From Epiperipatus broadwayi (Eukaryota; Onychophora; Udeonychophora; Euonychophora; Peripatidae), in assembly GCA_028023455.1 (NCBI GenBank), contig JAQFVV010006255.1, positions 1,490,001 through 1,554,000 on the forward strand: DNA of 64,000 bases. The letters are read 5' to 3'. Each line of letters starts with the position of its first letter. The stretch's first letter is position 1. The position numbers and the translations under genes were made by a program. Below are positions 48,701 through 55,010 of the stretch, one piece after another. Under the pieces are notes generated by a model. The model had not been told where the DNA came from and did not search any database. It saw only the letters and a list, made by a program, of their open reading frames with translations.

Positions 48701-49743
48701 AACTAGTCTGGGGATATTGGATGAGTAGGCACTGGATAGGGATTTTATACACAAACCTTCTTGCATCCATTGATTAATCTGACTTGCACTATAGTATGGA
48801 GAGTTTTGCCTCTGTTATAAGAGCATAACTTCTTTTAATAATCTGTGAACAATATTTCATCTCTCACAGAAAGCTTTATATGTAATCTGTGAACAATATT
48901 TCATCTCTCACAGAAAGCTTTATATGTTAAATTATTTTTCATGAATTTAAAAGGATATAAACAAACTAAAGTTATGATTTTCTAAATCCTCCTGCTTGTA
49001 AAAATAGCTGTCTGGTTTAAATTATAACAATTTAAGCTGGAAATACGAGATATACTTTTATTTCTAAATAAATGACAAAAAAGCTATAAGTTAACAATAG
49101 AGTAAAAAAAAAAAAAGGATTAGCCTTGGGTGCTATCAGTAGCAATCGATGATTTCCCTAGCAACATCATTGCTAAAACTTATTTGTATATTACTTATAT
49201 GGTTACGACTTCAAACTTTAGCTTGTTTACATTTTTAAATTGTCCATGTAATGATGGATAAAATCTTTCGCCATGCTATTGTGGTACTTGATTATTAAAT
49301 TATAAATATAATAATGGATACGAATTTGAAGTTTTGCAATAGTATTTTGGATTTGAATATTGCTAATAACAATGTTAAACCGTATTTCTCCCCAAATATA
49401 CATACAACATATATAACAGACTTGGAAAATTGTTTACGTTAATAGTATATAAGAATTCAAAAAGCATTCTTTAAAAATATATATAAACAGAATCATCATA
49501 AAAATCATGCAAATTAAATAAAATAATATTTTAATTAAAATTATTATCGCTAAATAATAATTTTAAAAAAGCAACTTATTTTAAAACATAGTTTTAGAAT
49601 ATTTAGAAGATAATATTAAAAGAATTTATGAAAGATGGACAAAAAATATTTACTGCTATTAAAATGCACAAGTCTAATAACCTTAAGGAAAAATCTATGG
49701 CCCATTTATGCCTTCCATGAACCCTGCTTCCATGAAGCGCCAT
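9813..49743 (-). CDS. EMC4: EMC4, ER membrane protein complex subunit 4 (five coding exons)
   Basis: EMC4 is a core membrane subunit of the ER membrane protein complex, which inserts tail-anchored and multi-pass proteins into the ER membrane. Five exons join in phase (2, 0, 1, 0): 62+124+154+158+36 nt, giving 177 residues plus a TGA stop, close to the roughly 180 residues usual for the family. Visible family hallmarks are the N-terminal KWAIDF, the block [20 protein letters not shown], the block [15 protein letters not shown] and the C-terminal RMEFSGGG. Two hydrophobic stretches, about residues 77-102 and 128-145, fit the membrane segments. The start codon has A at -3 and G at +4. All introns are GT/AG. 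No frame disruption is seen, so the gene is probably functional. Untranslated exons and the promoter are not resolved. The introns carry most of the transposable elements described here. Confidence 0.97.
9849..11327. other. EMC4 intron 4, 3' part: nothing recognised
   Basis: This is AT-rich intron sequence following (on the minus strand, preceding) exon 5. The pyrimidine tract of the acceptor lies at 9851-9870. No element or coding similarity was found in the rest. Confidence 0.45.
11328..11511. mobile_element. Fold-back element, family E copy 1
   Basis: Terminal inverted arms of about 40 bp (TATTAAGGTTATAACCTTAA then GACTATGCGCCTAAAAT, and the reverse at 11466-11506) enclose about 95 bp. 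A related, longer-armed copy sits at 15172. Both are followed by the same string, ATTACTTATGTAAT then a purine-rich TATGYGC-like block, so the mobile unit may extend to about 11540. No transposase is present. Confidence 0.65.
12725..13184. mobile_element. Long-armed MITE with TA target site (Tc1/mariner-like)
   Basis: Arms of about 195 bp (12725-12919 and 12990-13184) are near-perfect inverted copies, starting CGATAGAATGACAGCCTGTT, around a centre of about 70 bp. TA lies immediately outside both ends, as Tc1/mariner insertion would leave. The arms differ by only a few bases, so the element is young or the arms are kept alike. It has no coding capacity and would need a transposase in trans. 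Confidence 0.75.
13200..14660 (+). mobile_element. Possible LTR-retrotransposon leader or LTR fragment
   Basis: At 14432 the sequence TGGCGCCCGGGATTTACTCA resembles a retroelement primer-binding site complementary to a tRNA 3' end. It is followed by a leader-like, less AT-rich stretch to about 14640. Upstream are CAGTTCAGTTGAAATACAGT blocks, a GCGACAGCTACTAAGTTAAA motif repeated three times near 13220-13320, and a tandem duplication. I could not define LTR borders: the base pair before TGG does not end in CA. Confidence 0.3.
13881..14122. repeat. Tandem duplication, 125-bp period, two copies
   Basis: GTCAAATAATAAAGAACTCT at 13881 recurs as GTCAAATAATAATGAACTCT at 14006. Both copies continue through GCATGCATAAA and TTACATAATATTATATTG to GAGTGYGTGTCA. 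The second has a short internal deletion. Confidence 0.85.
15172..15349. mobile_element. Fold-back element, family E copy 2
   Basis: Inverted arms of about 70-75 bp (TTTACTAAGACAGTAAACCT, then AAGAATATGCGCGTGAAAAT and GAAGGTAGAGACCTCTACA) surround a centre of about 30 bp. The outer segment resembles 11328-11511, and both copies share the downstream ATTACTTATGTAAT block. The arms are nearly identical, which gives a strong hairpin. Confidence 0.75.
16385..19010 (-). pseudogene. LINE with endonuclease, RT and C-terminal regions, heavily decayed
   Basis: On the minus strand the order is endonuclease (about 18360-18960, with [12 protein letters not shown] and a KHGCIHA block matching the usual HPRSKQW region), linker (17600-17930, [18 protein letters not shown] and [12 protein letters not shown]), RT (about 16740-17540) and C-terminal part (16385-16620, [20 protein letters not shown]). 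The RT active-site motif, normally YADD, reads SANN at 16914-16925, so the enzyme is dead. Stops and frameshifts are frequent. It lies in EMC4 intron 4 in the same orientation as the gene. This is a different LINE family from that at 291. Confidence 0.75.
19541..20094. mobile_element. Fold-back repeat family B, copy 1
   Basis: Arms of about 200 bp (19551-19760 and about 19800-20020) begin AGCTCTAAACAAGTTTTTC and its reverse. Each arm carries the core CCTCACTGAAG... ending near TTTGGG, which is also found in family A. Beyond the right arm, AAGTCGTGTGATGTATGACT resembles the tail of copy 2 at 30250-30280. No coding capacity. Confidence 0.7.
20118..20370. repeat. Family-A repeat, truncated fold-back copy
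   Basis: It starts AAACAGAGCAAAACTCTCCA, runs through TAATCAATGGATGCCAGAAG to CTGGCTTGTCGCCTTCG, then turns and repeats the first part in reverse up to GTGATCATGTAAT. The flanks are both TAATATATAT-rich, so a target duplication cannot be judged. Confidence 0.75.
20658..20764. repeat. 107-bp snapback palindrome
   Basis: Two arms of about 53 bp meet with almost no loop at TGTGTGCACACA. The arm core AGTAGACCGAATATA is exact on both sides and the ends are GATTAAAC and its reverse. As RNA or single-stranded DNA it would form a long hairpin. It touches the T-run beside the tRNA-like fragment. Confidence 0.8.
20798..20843 (-). pseudogene. 3' half of tRNA-Gly(TCC)-like sequence
   Basis: On the minus strand GCTGCCTTCCAAGCAGT is a full anticodon stem-loop with TCC anticodon. 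It is followed by GGTCCGGGTTCGCTTCTC (T arm) and GGTCAACAC, similar to the 3' end of tRNA-Gly. The 5' half (acceptor and D arm) is missing. About 15 bases later comes an A-run of about 18 (T-run on the plus strand at 20768-20784). It is thus not a working tRNA; a retro-inserted tRNA fragment or SINE head is likely. Confidence 0.7.
20934..21091 (-). CDS. EMC4: EMC4 coding exon 4 (residues 114-166)
   Basis: The exon starts after TCATTTCAG and encodes [20 protein letters not shown], the second hydrophobic stretch, and [18 protein letters not shown]. It ends at CAACAA/GTAATT in phase 0. The reading frame stays open for nine more codons into the intron and stops at 20910, so a one-exon reading would give a false C-terminus. 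Choosing the donor restores the conserved tail encoded by exon 5. Confidence 0.95.
21655..21745 (-). ncRNA. Possible decayed hammerhead-ribozyme block of a Penelope-like element
   Basis: On the minus strand ATGAGGCAAATGGCCTCGAA followed by AGCGCTTAGCG has a perfect stem II (GAGGC/GCCTC), an intact GAAA, and a GCGC/GCGT stem III. The first core segment is changed from CTGATGA to AATATGA. Penelope-like elements are known to carry hammerhead motifs in their terminal repeats. A similar block lies at 35430. Catalysis is unlikely with this core. Confidence 0.4.
21746..25774. other. EMC4 intron 3, AT-rich, nothing recognised
   Basis: Read on both strands without recognising any gene or element. Small less AT-rich patches near 23010-23090 and 23690-23790 gave no identifiable protein. 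Confidence 0.45.
25783..26818 (+). mobile_element. hAT DNA transposon, internally deleted, with transposase remnant
   Basis: The ends TGGGGTTGGGGAA and, in reverse, CAAAAGTGGGGAA resemble hAT termini. Immediately outside are ATCTAGTC (25775-25782) and ATCTAATC (26819-26826), an 8-bp target duplication with one difference, the size typical of hAT. Inside, about 26256-26640, the plus strand keeps a BED-finger/hAT transposase N-terminal region: RHYLSKHYDHNK, then [20 protein letters not shown] and [12 protein letters not shown], with a stop between blocks. At about 1.04 kb it lacks the catalytic domain, so it is dead. Confidence 0.75.
26827..27658. other. EMC4 intron 3, 5' end: nothing recognised
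   Basis: This is AT-rich intron between the hAT relic and exon 3. No further feature is supported on either strand. Confidence 0.45.
27659..27812 (-). CDS. EMC4: EMC4 coding exon 3 (residues 63-114)
   Basis: This is the most conserved exon. It begins [18 protein letters not shown] and continues through the first membrane region with [19 protein letters not shown] to RPIKAL. The acceptor is TTTTATAG and the donor is GTAAGT. It ends with one base of codon 114, completed by CT from exon 4 to give Thr in the family motif ATFKM. Confidence 0.97.
28192..28333. repeat. Short family-A insertion with 14-bp flanking repeats
   Basis: The insert starts with a family-A terminus (TAAACCACTAAACATCACAT), jumps directly to the other half (TAGATAGGGATTTTATGCAC, then CTTCTGGCATACATTG) and ends near GAGTTTTGC. 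It is bounded by a perfect direct repeat, GTTATAAAATGCAT, at 28178-28191 and 28334-28347. A 14-bp duplication is longer than most DNA transposons make and suggests LINE-type insertion of an RNA copy. Confidence 0.65.
28348..29907. other. EMC4 intron 2: no supported feature
   Basis: AT-rich with two less AT-rich patches (28910-28990 and 29270-29390). Translation of these patches gave no recognisable protein, and no paired splice signals stood out. Confidence 0.4.
29908..30282. mobile_element. Fold-back repeat family B, copy 2
   Basis: Arms from about 29913 (CTTGCCAATAGCTTTTAACA, then CTTTTCAGAATATTCC) and their reverse ending near 30233 enclose a centre with AGTTAACTATTAAGTAAAAT. The arms carry CCTCACTGAGGAAAGCCAGA then AGTTAGAAATTGATCTGGG when read outward, matching the family-A core. 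The tail TTAGGTCATGTGATATATGA is shared with copy 1 at 19541. Confidence 0.7.
30365..30564 (+). CDS. Candidate exon of an unknown plus-strand gene nested in EMC4 intron 2
   Basis: A 200-nt open segment lies between an acceptor (pyrimidine-rich CTCTCTCATATTC, then AAATTTTAG) and a consensus donor (GAT/GTAAGA). It encodes [20 protein letters not shown], then [20 protein letters not shown] and ends with CCFTEYHCD. Its composition is less AT-rich than its surroundings. I do not recognise the protein and found no partner exon. It could be a host exon on the strand opposite EMC4, or part of an unrecognised transposon. Confidence 0.35.
30965..32107 (-). pseudogene. LINE 3' end, copy 1 of a tandem stack
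   Basis: This is the same family as 291-1896. On the minus strand 31757-31990 encodes [20 protein letters not shown] and [20 protein letters not shown]. Next, 31226-31504 holds the C-terminal zinc-binding region [20 protein letters not shown]. The 3' end lies near 30970, with GATGCA/ATCACA-like tail repeats instead of poly(A). A 93-bp segment is duplicated in tandem (31651-31743 and 31744-31836). It is 5'-truncated. Confidence 0.75.
32108..32285 (-). pseudogene. LINE 3' end, copy 2 of the stack (3' UTR only)
   Basis: ATGCAATGCGAAGCAGTGAC starts another copy of the same LINE 3' terminus, matching 291-460 and 30980-31130, and ends after ACAACACAATCTTTAA. It abuts copy 1 in the same orientation. 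Confidence 0.7.
32286..32803 (-). pseudogene. LINE 3' end, copy 3 of the stack
   Basis: TGTGATGCACTGTTACTTCT opens a third 3' end, which extends through the zinc-binding region (32520-32770) and stops where repeat R begins. All three copies are head-to-tail and 5'-truncated, as expected from repeated insertion into each other's tail. Confidence 0.7.
32804..33468. repeat. Repeat R, copy 1 (665 bp)
   Basis: From TTTAAGCCCGTGTGCTTTTC to CTTCCATAAACCTA this is almost identical to 42207-42868. By eye there are three transitions and one 3-bp indel, so about 99% identity. It truncates the LINE stack on its left. It has no reading frame, no clear inverted ends and no TG...CA ends; an A-rich centre and TATATATAAAACTC near 33255 are present. 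The class is unknown. Confidence 0.85.
33650..35420 (-). pseudogene. Penelope-like retroelement RT, decayed
   Basis: On the minus strand, [20 protein letters not shown] (35040-35100) and [20 protein letters not shown] match the N-terminal RT block of Penelope-like elements. [15 protein letters not shown] near 34650-34690 corresponds to the following RT motif. [13 protein letters not shown], with YVDD at 34399-34410, is the catalytic site. Stops separate all blocks. The GIY-YIG endonuclease was not recognised in the 33650-34200 part. It lies in EMC4 intron 2 in the gene's orientation. Confidence 0.65.
35430..35545 (+). ncRNA. Second possible hammerhead-like block near the Penelope-like element
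   Basis: GATTATGGAGACTCAAGGTC followed by TTTGAAAGCGCTAAGCC has a paired AGAC/GTCT stem and an intact GAAAGCGC, then AAGATTTAGACAAGCTTCAC and TTTTTGCGTAAAGCGC. The whole order parallels the reverse strand of 21655-21745. The first core segment is eroded. It probably marks a terminal repeat in inverted orientation to the RT remnant. Confidence 0.35.
35546..36368. other. EMC4 intron 2, 5' part: nothing recognised
   Basis: Extremely AT-rich intron DNA up to the exon-2 donor. No element or RNA was identified. Confidence 0.45.
36369..36492 (-). CDS. EMC4: EMC4 coding exon 2 (residues 21-62)
   Basis: The exon follows a good acceptor (T-rich tract, then CAG) and ends at AAG/GTATTC in phase 0. It encodes the hydrophilic linker, including [10 protein letters not shown], which aligns with the PVGY segment of the family, and TDPHLIVK, which leads into exon 3. 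A downstream GT at ACG/GTATTT would break the frame with exon 3, so the first donor is chosen. Confidence 0.94.
36493..38202. other. EMC4 intron 1, 3' part: nothing recognised
   Basis: AT-rich intron DNA following the exon-2 acceptor (on the plus strand). No coding block or element border stood out. Confidence 0.45.
38203..38400 (+). pseudogene. LINE C-terminal fragment, plus strand
   Basis: The plus strand encodes [19 protein letters not shown], then [20 protein letters not shown]. This is the very C-terminus of a non-LTR retrotransposon polyprotein (the usual order is RGRP, SWMDNIKEWTG, then a W...MI block). The frame ends within the next few codons. No upstream RT is present, so the insert is 5'-truncated. 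It is antisense to EMC4. Confidence 0.65.
39345..39763. repeat. Tandem duplication of about 210 bp
   Basis: AAATCTTGACATTTGATAGA near 39350 recurs as AAATCTTGACATTCGATGTA near 39560. Both units end TCTAATTTTTGATATTACAC. They differ at many bases and by small indels, so the duplication is old. The second unit runs into a C20 A13 tract. Confidence 0.85.
39764..39796. repeat. Homopolymer pair C20 A13
   Basis: Twenty C residues followed directly by thirteen A residues. Other C-runs occur near 25287, 40183 and 43736. In sequence of this composition such runs stand out and may vary in length or suffer sequencing error. Confidence 0.8.
40440..41190. repeat. Tandem repeat array, period about 180-220 bp, about four copies
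   Basis: GTTAATTCACAGAGAG occurs at about 40613, 40815 and 41009, and ATTTACAGTCCATTGTG at about 40717, 40897 and 41113. Each unit also holds AGTTCCACTTAATTCA and CCTTCTTTCAATAGTTCTT. The middle unit lacks one internal segment. The less AT-rich DNA just upstream (40075-40380) may belong to the same element. Confidence 0.75.
42207..42868. repeat. Repeat R, copy 2 (662 bp)
   Basis: A near-identical, same-orientation copy of 32804-33468. The flanks differ completely (CAGCTCTCA on the left, CTGTTAAGC on the right), so the two are separate insertions or a segmental copy. EMC4 exon 2 lies between them. Confidence 0.85.
42869..45153. other. EMC4 intron 1: AT-rich, nothing recognised
   Basis: No element or coding block was identified. 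A TA run sits near 44118-44133 and a C-run near 43736-43746. Confidence 0.45.
45154..47157. repeat. Family-A array: tandem copies plus one inverted copy
   Basis: Units start GATAAACAGAGCAAAACTCT at 45154, 45611, 46061 and 46517, giving periods of 457, 450 and 456 bp. The fourth unit breaks off near 46669, and a full copy in reverse orientation fills 46672-47157, ending GTGATCATGTGATGCTTAAT. Each unit contains TAATCAATGGATGCCAGAAG, the core CACTGACGAAGGCCACAAG / CCAGAAACTAGTCTGGGGAT (either strand) and GCACCCATACATTTTGGTGT. Copies differ at only a few positions. Both outer borders are A-runs. Confidence 0.85.
47165..47640. other. Unassigned less AT-rich block
   Basis: Between the array and plain AT-rich DNA lies about 450 bp with richer composition (for example ATGTGTTGGCTCAAGATGAT). 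It has no open frame and no recognised homology; a decayed retroelement is likely. Nothing is seen from 47641 to 48282. Confidence 0.25.
48431..48830. repeat. Family-A repeat nested in family C
   Basis: GTTCACATGATCATCATTCC with GAGGCAAAACTCT opens the copy, and GAGAGTTTTGCCTCTGTTAT closes it in reverse. The core CACTGATGAAAGCCGCAAG, then AGAAACTAGTCTGGGG, is present. CATAA sits on both sides and may be a short target duplication. This copy has diverged from the 45-kb array units. Confidence 0.75.
48839..48926. repeat. Perfect 44-bp tandem duplication
   Basis: TAATCTGTGAACAATATTTC through GAAAGCTTTATATG occurs twice with no mismatch. The related family-C copy at 57170-57230 has a single unit. 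Confidence 0.95.
49682..49743 (-). CDS. EMC4: EMC4 coding exon 1 (residues 1-21)
   Basis: This exon encodes the cytosolic N-terminus, beginning [18 protein letters not shown]. The KWAI motif followed by D/E and a hydrophobic residue is the conserved start of the EMC4 domain. The exon ends after two bases of codon 21 at a donor reading AAG/GTTATT, slightly off consensus. The ATG context, ATC before and GCG after, is favourable. Upstream bases are AT-rich with a TTTTATAGG stretch, but no promoter element can be assigned. Confidence 0.93.
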
Positions 49744-51389
49744 GATGTTTTGAAAAATAAAACGTATCCTATAAAAGGCGCACTCTTTCGTTAAAATTTT
49801 TAAATATTTTTTTCAACTTCTCATTAATTAAAGATAAAATAGTAAAGTGAATGATTATAGACTTTTACAGATTTGGATTTATCACATATCAGTAAAATAG
49901 AAAGTTTAGTATTTTACTTTTTTGACTAATATTCATTTATTTTGAAATATCTCAGAATTATATGTAAAATATCGAGATAAAGTTTGCGGATTTTGTCGAT
50001 AGATGTCACATTGCCTAACAAAATTTTCAAAATGGAAGACTCTAGTTTAGTAAGTATAGTACATTCAATATGAAACTTTGTAGTTGTGTAAATAGTAATG
50101 TAGAGTTGCACGTTATTTTTTTAGCTTGTCATTTTAATGAATTATCTCGACGTTGTTAACTTTTTTTGCCAAGTTTTTTTTTTTTTAATTACATTTTTTT
50201 ATCCGTACTCTTCTGTTTTTCAAATCAGCGTATCAAATACTTTTAAAAGTGGATTATATTTTGTTAACACTTTCGATTATAATATTAATAATTTTATTAA
50301 TACAATTGATTTTTTGTTGTTATTATTTATGTATACGAATTGATATCCAGAAACCCGGTAATTAATTTTTTTTATTCAATTTTCATTTTCATTAATTAAT
50401 ATGATTATCTAATATATTATTAAACCATTTATGCACTTCATTACTGTTTCACAATGCTTTATTTACAACCCTCTTTGATAGTTTCCATTGCCCCAGCAAT
50501 CTTCTTCAGAACTTTTACATAGATCTCCAAATCTCAAAAATTGCTACTTTTGTAGACGCTGTACTCTTAGTGTTAGTAAAACAGTATTAGAAATGAATAG
50601 GTGTGCATCCTTAAACTTTAATTGTTCTGTAAGTTGATATCTAAAAAGTTGATTTTTTTTTCTTTTTCACAATTTATTCACTTTGATATGCACATTTTCC
50701 CCTCCCCCCTCTATGTCTGATCAAATCTAGTACTGTGGTGCGGGCGTATATTTTGTGATGTGTAAATAAAGTTCGTTTGTTTGTTGAAATTATTGTCAGA
50801 TTAGCAAATGAATAAAATTGTAAACACTAGAAAATTAACGTATGCAAAACATGCATTTGAATTTGCATTAAACTAATATGTGCTAATGTTTGTAGAGTTA
50901 TATAGATTATTCTAGTAATATAAAAATTGAAAGTCTATTCAAAGTGTGTGTATGAATAAAGATAGAAGAAGAAGAACACACAAATATTGGCAATATACAC
51001 AAATAGTTTTGAATCCTACCACAATAAAAAAAAGCTTGTATGTGTGCAGAAATTGTGTTGATCATTATCCAAGAAAATTAGTGACTATATTTAACTTAAT
51101 ACTTATATTTATTTCTTTTGTCTCAAGTTAATAAACTCATGTTAAGTTTTAAATTTTTTATTGAGTTTTGTTTATAATAAAATTTATCAAGGCGTATTGT
51201 CAATAATACCCTTAGTATTTAGTAGACTGGCATAGTTGATGTCTCAAGAAAATATGGGGCAATAATGGAAAGTTGTCTAAGTATAACAGATTAGCTTATT
51301 TCAACAGTTTGTAAAATTTGTGAGTATTAACAGAATGCTGCTACCGATAATGACATTGCGTAATAGTTCCATTAGCAATTTTAATATTA
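49744..51389. other. Region upstream of EMC4: no gene recognised
   Basis: This should contain the EMC4 promoter and 5' UTR. No CpG-rich patch or clear TATA/initiator pair can be defended. A less AT-rich patch at 50690-50790 contains AATAAAGTTCG and might be LTR debris of the following gypsy element. Confidence 0.35.
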
Positions 51390-52229
51390 ACAAGACTGCA
51401 GGTTGGAAAATCTACATTGAGCATGCAGAGAGATATATGCTTATCAACAATAAAGAGGTACTGCTAGTGGCAGATTAAATCTATAATGCTAAAACTACTG
51501 AAGAAGTATCTTGTCAAAAATAAAAGAGAACTTAAGCATGTATTTTAAATCTGCAACATCGAAACTAATGGCATGTCTGATGTAGAAACAGAAGCCAGGC
51601 ATCATGTGAAGAATTTCAAGATTATGACATGAGATTGCATGCACTAGTTAAAGAATGCAACTTCAATACTGAGCTGGATAACATATTTCTCAATCAGTTA
51701 TCATAGGGAATGAATGACAGTAAATTTAGACAAGTTCTATTGAATGAAACAGGTGATAGAAAAATGTTTAACACATAAGACTATGCTGGAAAATGCAGCA
51801 GAGTTTCATAATACTATGGATGCAAAGAAGTCCCAAATGGCTATATACCAAACAGAAACTGAGAGCTTGAATCTCAGGAGTATGACTAATGCCTGGATAT
51901 GTTTTCATTGTGATGAGAAATTGAAGAACTGTAAATTTAAAAAAAAAACAATGCCATATTTGCAGAATACTAGATTTATTATGAATCTGTCTTAACAAAG
52001 AGAAAATGAACAAAAATGAGATATGACTGGACTTTAAATTGATGGGAGGGATCGACAAAAAAGAAATACGTATTAAAAAGATGAACAATGTGGGTAATAA
52101 TCATATGTTGGATGTTCATATCTTTGAACAAAAAGTGAGGATGGAAATCGAAACAAAACATTCATGTCTTTAATGTCACAAAGTGACTGGACAAATATCA
52201 GTAATAATAAAAGGAGCATAATGCTAGAG
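51390..52229 (+). pseudogene. Ty3/gypsy gag region, decayed, left of hAT insertion
   Basis: Plus-strand frames keep WKIYIEHAERYMLIN (about 51415), EEFQDYDMRLHALVKECNFN (about 51605-51665), a block with LNQLS, and ENAAEFHNTMDAKK (about 51790-51830). This is the order of a gypsy capsid domain. ICFHCDEKLKNCKFK near 51895 resembles its zinc-knuckle region. Stops and frameshifts separate the blocks. The element is interrupted at 52229 by a hAT and resumes at 54838. Confidence 0.6.
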
Positions 52230-54829
52230 CAGGCATGGCTAATGTTTTGTAGTTTATGCATCAGTATTTTTCGTTTTTTTTTTAAAATATGCCATACAAA
52301 TATATACCCCTTTTCAGCTCTTTTAAAATATAGTAATATGAATATATTTAACAGTTATGCATAAAATGATTTATTCTATATATGGTATATACACACTTTT
52401 AGCAGTTTTAAGTAAGAGAATTTCATATAAACGCAAGATAAACATTAATTACTTTAAGTAGATTTTTGAAATTAAATCAGTTACAGAAAGCTTCAGTTTT
52501 TCAAATTTGAATTAGTCAATTGCAACCGTAGTTTCATTTTCGTGGATGAAAATGCTTCTTCACATCTGTATGTTGTTCTAAGATGACAGATATAATTCTG
52601 AGCAAATTTTCTCACTTATGGAAAATATTCACAGAACAATGATCACTAGTAATTAATTATATCAGAAGTGTTGGGGAGTGATAGAAGTTCATTAAATTTT
52701 ATTTCCAATAAAAAATTAGTTTGAGATCAATAAGTTTCATTTGTATGTTGATAGCCATCCTCAAGATTTTTTTGTTCAGGAAGTGAAAATAGATTTATAA
52801 ATGCAAATATGTAGTCTTTTTCTTTGGCAAAATTACTAAAACAACTGTTAAAGGACTCATGCAATAATGTGAGTTTCTCGGTATATTCTGTGAAATTGCC
52901 ACTATCTTCAACAAATTCACTGTTCTTTTAAATGTGGAGATGACATAAATCCCCGTTTCTAATTGGGAGATGAACAGTTTTTATTTCATTTGAATGCATT
53001 GATGTCAGTTACTAAGCTAGGAAACAATTTGCTTTTGCCCTGCAGTTTCAAATTTAAATCACTGAGATGGCTGGCAACATTATATAAAAATATTAAATTA
53101 AATAGTCATTTCTCATCACGTAACAGAGCTTTTCCCTCATGTTTCATCCTTCTCTTCCAGAAAATTACATACACTGACTTTCACTTTCTGAAATCTATTT
53201 AAATCTTGTTCTTTAGAAAGTCAATGTATCTCCCACTGAACAATGAGATCACCATTTTCCATATCTAACATTTCACAATATTCTCTGAATTCTCTTCTGT
53301 TAACCTTCTTGCTTTAATTAATTTTATTCACACACTTTACAATTGGTATCATAATGTGCTTCAAATTTATTGTTTTTCCACACAGAGACTCTTCACAAAT
53401 ACAGTGATCCTTTAATAGAAAGTGACCTAAAAACCTTCAAGTAAAGTTGCAGTCCCAGAAACTCTATCTGCCATTAACAGTGTTTCATCAGTGCAAAAAC
53501 TGATTAGTTATTAAAATCTAGTTAATTTTCTAGACATTAACTTTCCTTTGTCAAATATGTTTGAATCTCTGATTTTTCCATGACTGATAAATTTTTCAAA
53601 GATCTTTTCTTCATAAAAAGATGCTTAATTGGACTACATTACATATGTCAGCAGATTTATTTAAGGCTAAAGAAAAGAAAGAACAAGCATGAACATGGTC
53701 TTTCAATTGCTCAATAACATCATGGGAAAGTTCTTCAATGATCTTGTAATTGTTTGCTTGGACAGAGCAATTTTGTTTACTTTTCTTTCAATATTCCTAT
53801 CACCAAGATATTTTGCAAATTTTTTGAGACAGAGCTTAACAACTTCCTCTCCATGAGAGGACTTGTGTTTATTAGGCAACACAAAGACAATTTTACAAGA
53901 TGCCTCCAGCATTGTCACATTTTTACAACTTCATTTCACAAATATATTGTCTCTTATTTATTTATTTCTTTTTCTTAACCACATATTCTTTTCATAACTC
54001 AGATCCAGGAACTAACTTCACTTTTTCTTCTAATTCAGTTTGATGTTTTATATAGTATCTGTTAAGATTATGTTTTCTATTTTTCTGAGAGATTCCTGTT
54101 TTCATGAAAGCCTAATACAGTTCCTTAAGTTTAAAACTCATATATATATTTTCATGGATATATTATGTCTGATGAAATACGAGATTGCTTCCTGATACAA
54201 AACAGTCATTTAGCAGGCAATCACATGCTCAACACAAGTATCCTCATTATGACAGCTCTGCTGTTGATCAGTTAAATTTTAAGAATACAACTACTACATG
54301 TAAATAAAAAGAAAAGATATTGTATAAAAAAAAAAAACCATAAATATACTCATATACAAATACACCGAATAATTGCAAGTTTCAATAATCAGCAAATTAA
54401 GGGAATGGATAAGAACTTATCGTATGTGTTCAAAATGCAAAAATTAATTTTTTAATTTACAGAACTATAGTAAGACTTTATGTAAACAGAAACTATCTTA
54501 AATTTAAAGAACTATTAATAAAAACATAAGTTCGAAAACACAGAATTGTTTACACACATTGAATTAGAAGTTCATTGAATGTTATGACGAGAATCAGCAG
54601 TTAACTAATTGAATAACTGGTGACACATGTCAGAATTTTCCGGTGCCTGTTGCTTCAAGACCAAACAATTATAATAAGTTGCACACTCTAGAATTCATCA
54701 ATAAGTTAATTGTGTGCTTATATATATATATATAAGTCATATAAAAAAATTTCTCTGGTGTTTAGTGCGCCACTTCTAATCATGCACTGTGCCTCCTTTG
54801 GCATATAGGCCATAGATTAGCCATCTCTA
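52230..54829 (-). mobile_element. hAT DNA transposon, full length, transposase decayed
   Basis: Ends CAGGCATGGCTAAT and, reversed, TAGAGATGGCTAAT are imperfect terminal inverted repeats. TGCTAGAG (52222-52229) and TGTTAGAG (54830-54837) form the 8-bp target duplication with one change. The minus strand encodes, in order, KLCLKKFAKYLGDRNIERKV (about 53780-53840), REFREYCEMLDMENGDLIV (about 53240-53300) and LSDLNLKLQGKSKLFPSLV (about 53010-53070). These are typical of BED-type hAT transposases related to ZBED and GTF2IRD2-like proteins. Many stops show it is inactive. It sits inside an older gypsy element. Confidence 0.8.
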
Positions 54830-54837
54830 TGTTAGAG

Positions 54838-55010
54838 AAAACTGATGTGATAGCAAACTGAAGTAATGGAAACAGGATATAAATACTTGGGATAGCAACT
54901 GTACTTGTGAAAGTCAATTCGAGAATTAAAAATATATCTCTATGTATAGGGAAAAAAGATTTAAGACCAATATTGGGTAAAAATTGTTTTCAGTTTGGGC
55001 TAATAGTTTA
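54838..55010 (+). pseudogene. Gypsy remnant right of the hAT
   Basis: After the target duplication, the plus strand gives a stretch ending LRPILGKN. This resembles the segment between protease and RT that usually reads GPSLLGRNWL. It continues the element at 51390. No RT is recognisable beyond 55010. Confidence 0.4.

Larger units (their letters stand above)
48283..49170. mobile_element. Family-C DNA element with inverted arms, carrying a nested family-A copy
   Basis: The left arm (48283-48430: AGCAATAATGTTGCTTGGGG, GGATGGCTATTTTTACAAGC) and the right arm (about 48985-49170, reversed: AGCAATGATGTTGCTAGGGA, GACAGCTATTTTTACAAGC) are inverted copies of about 150 bp. A partial relative lies at 56975-57250. 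The centre is occupied by a family-A element. Confidence 0.65.
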
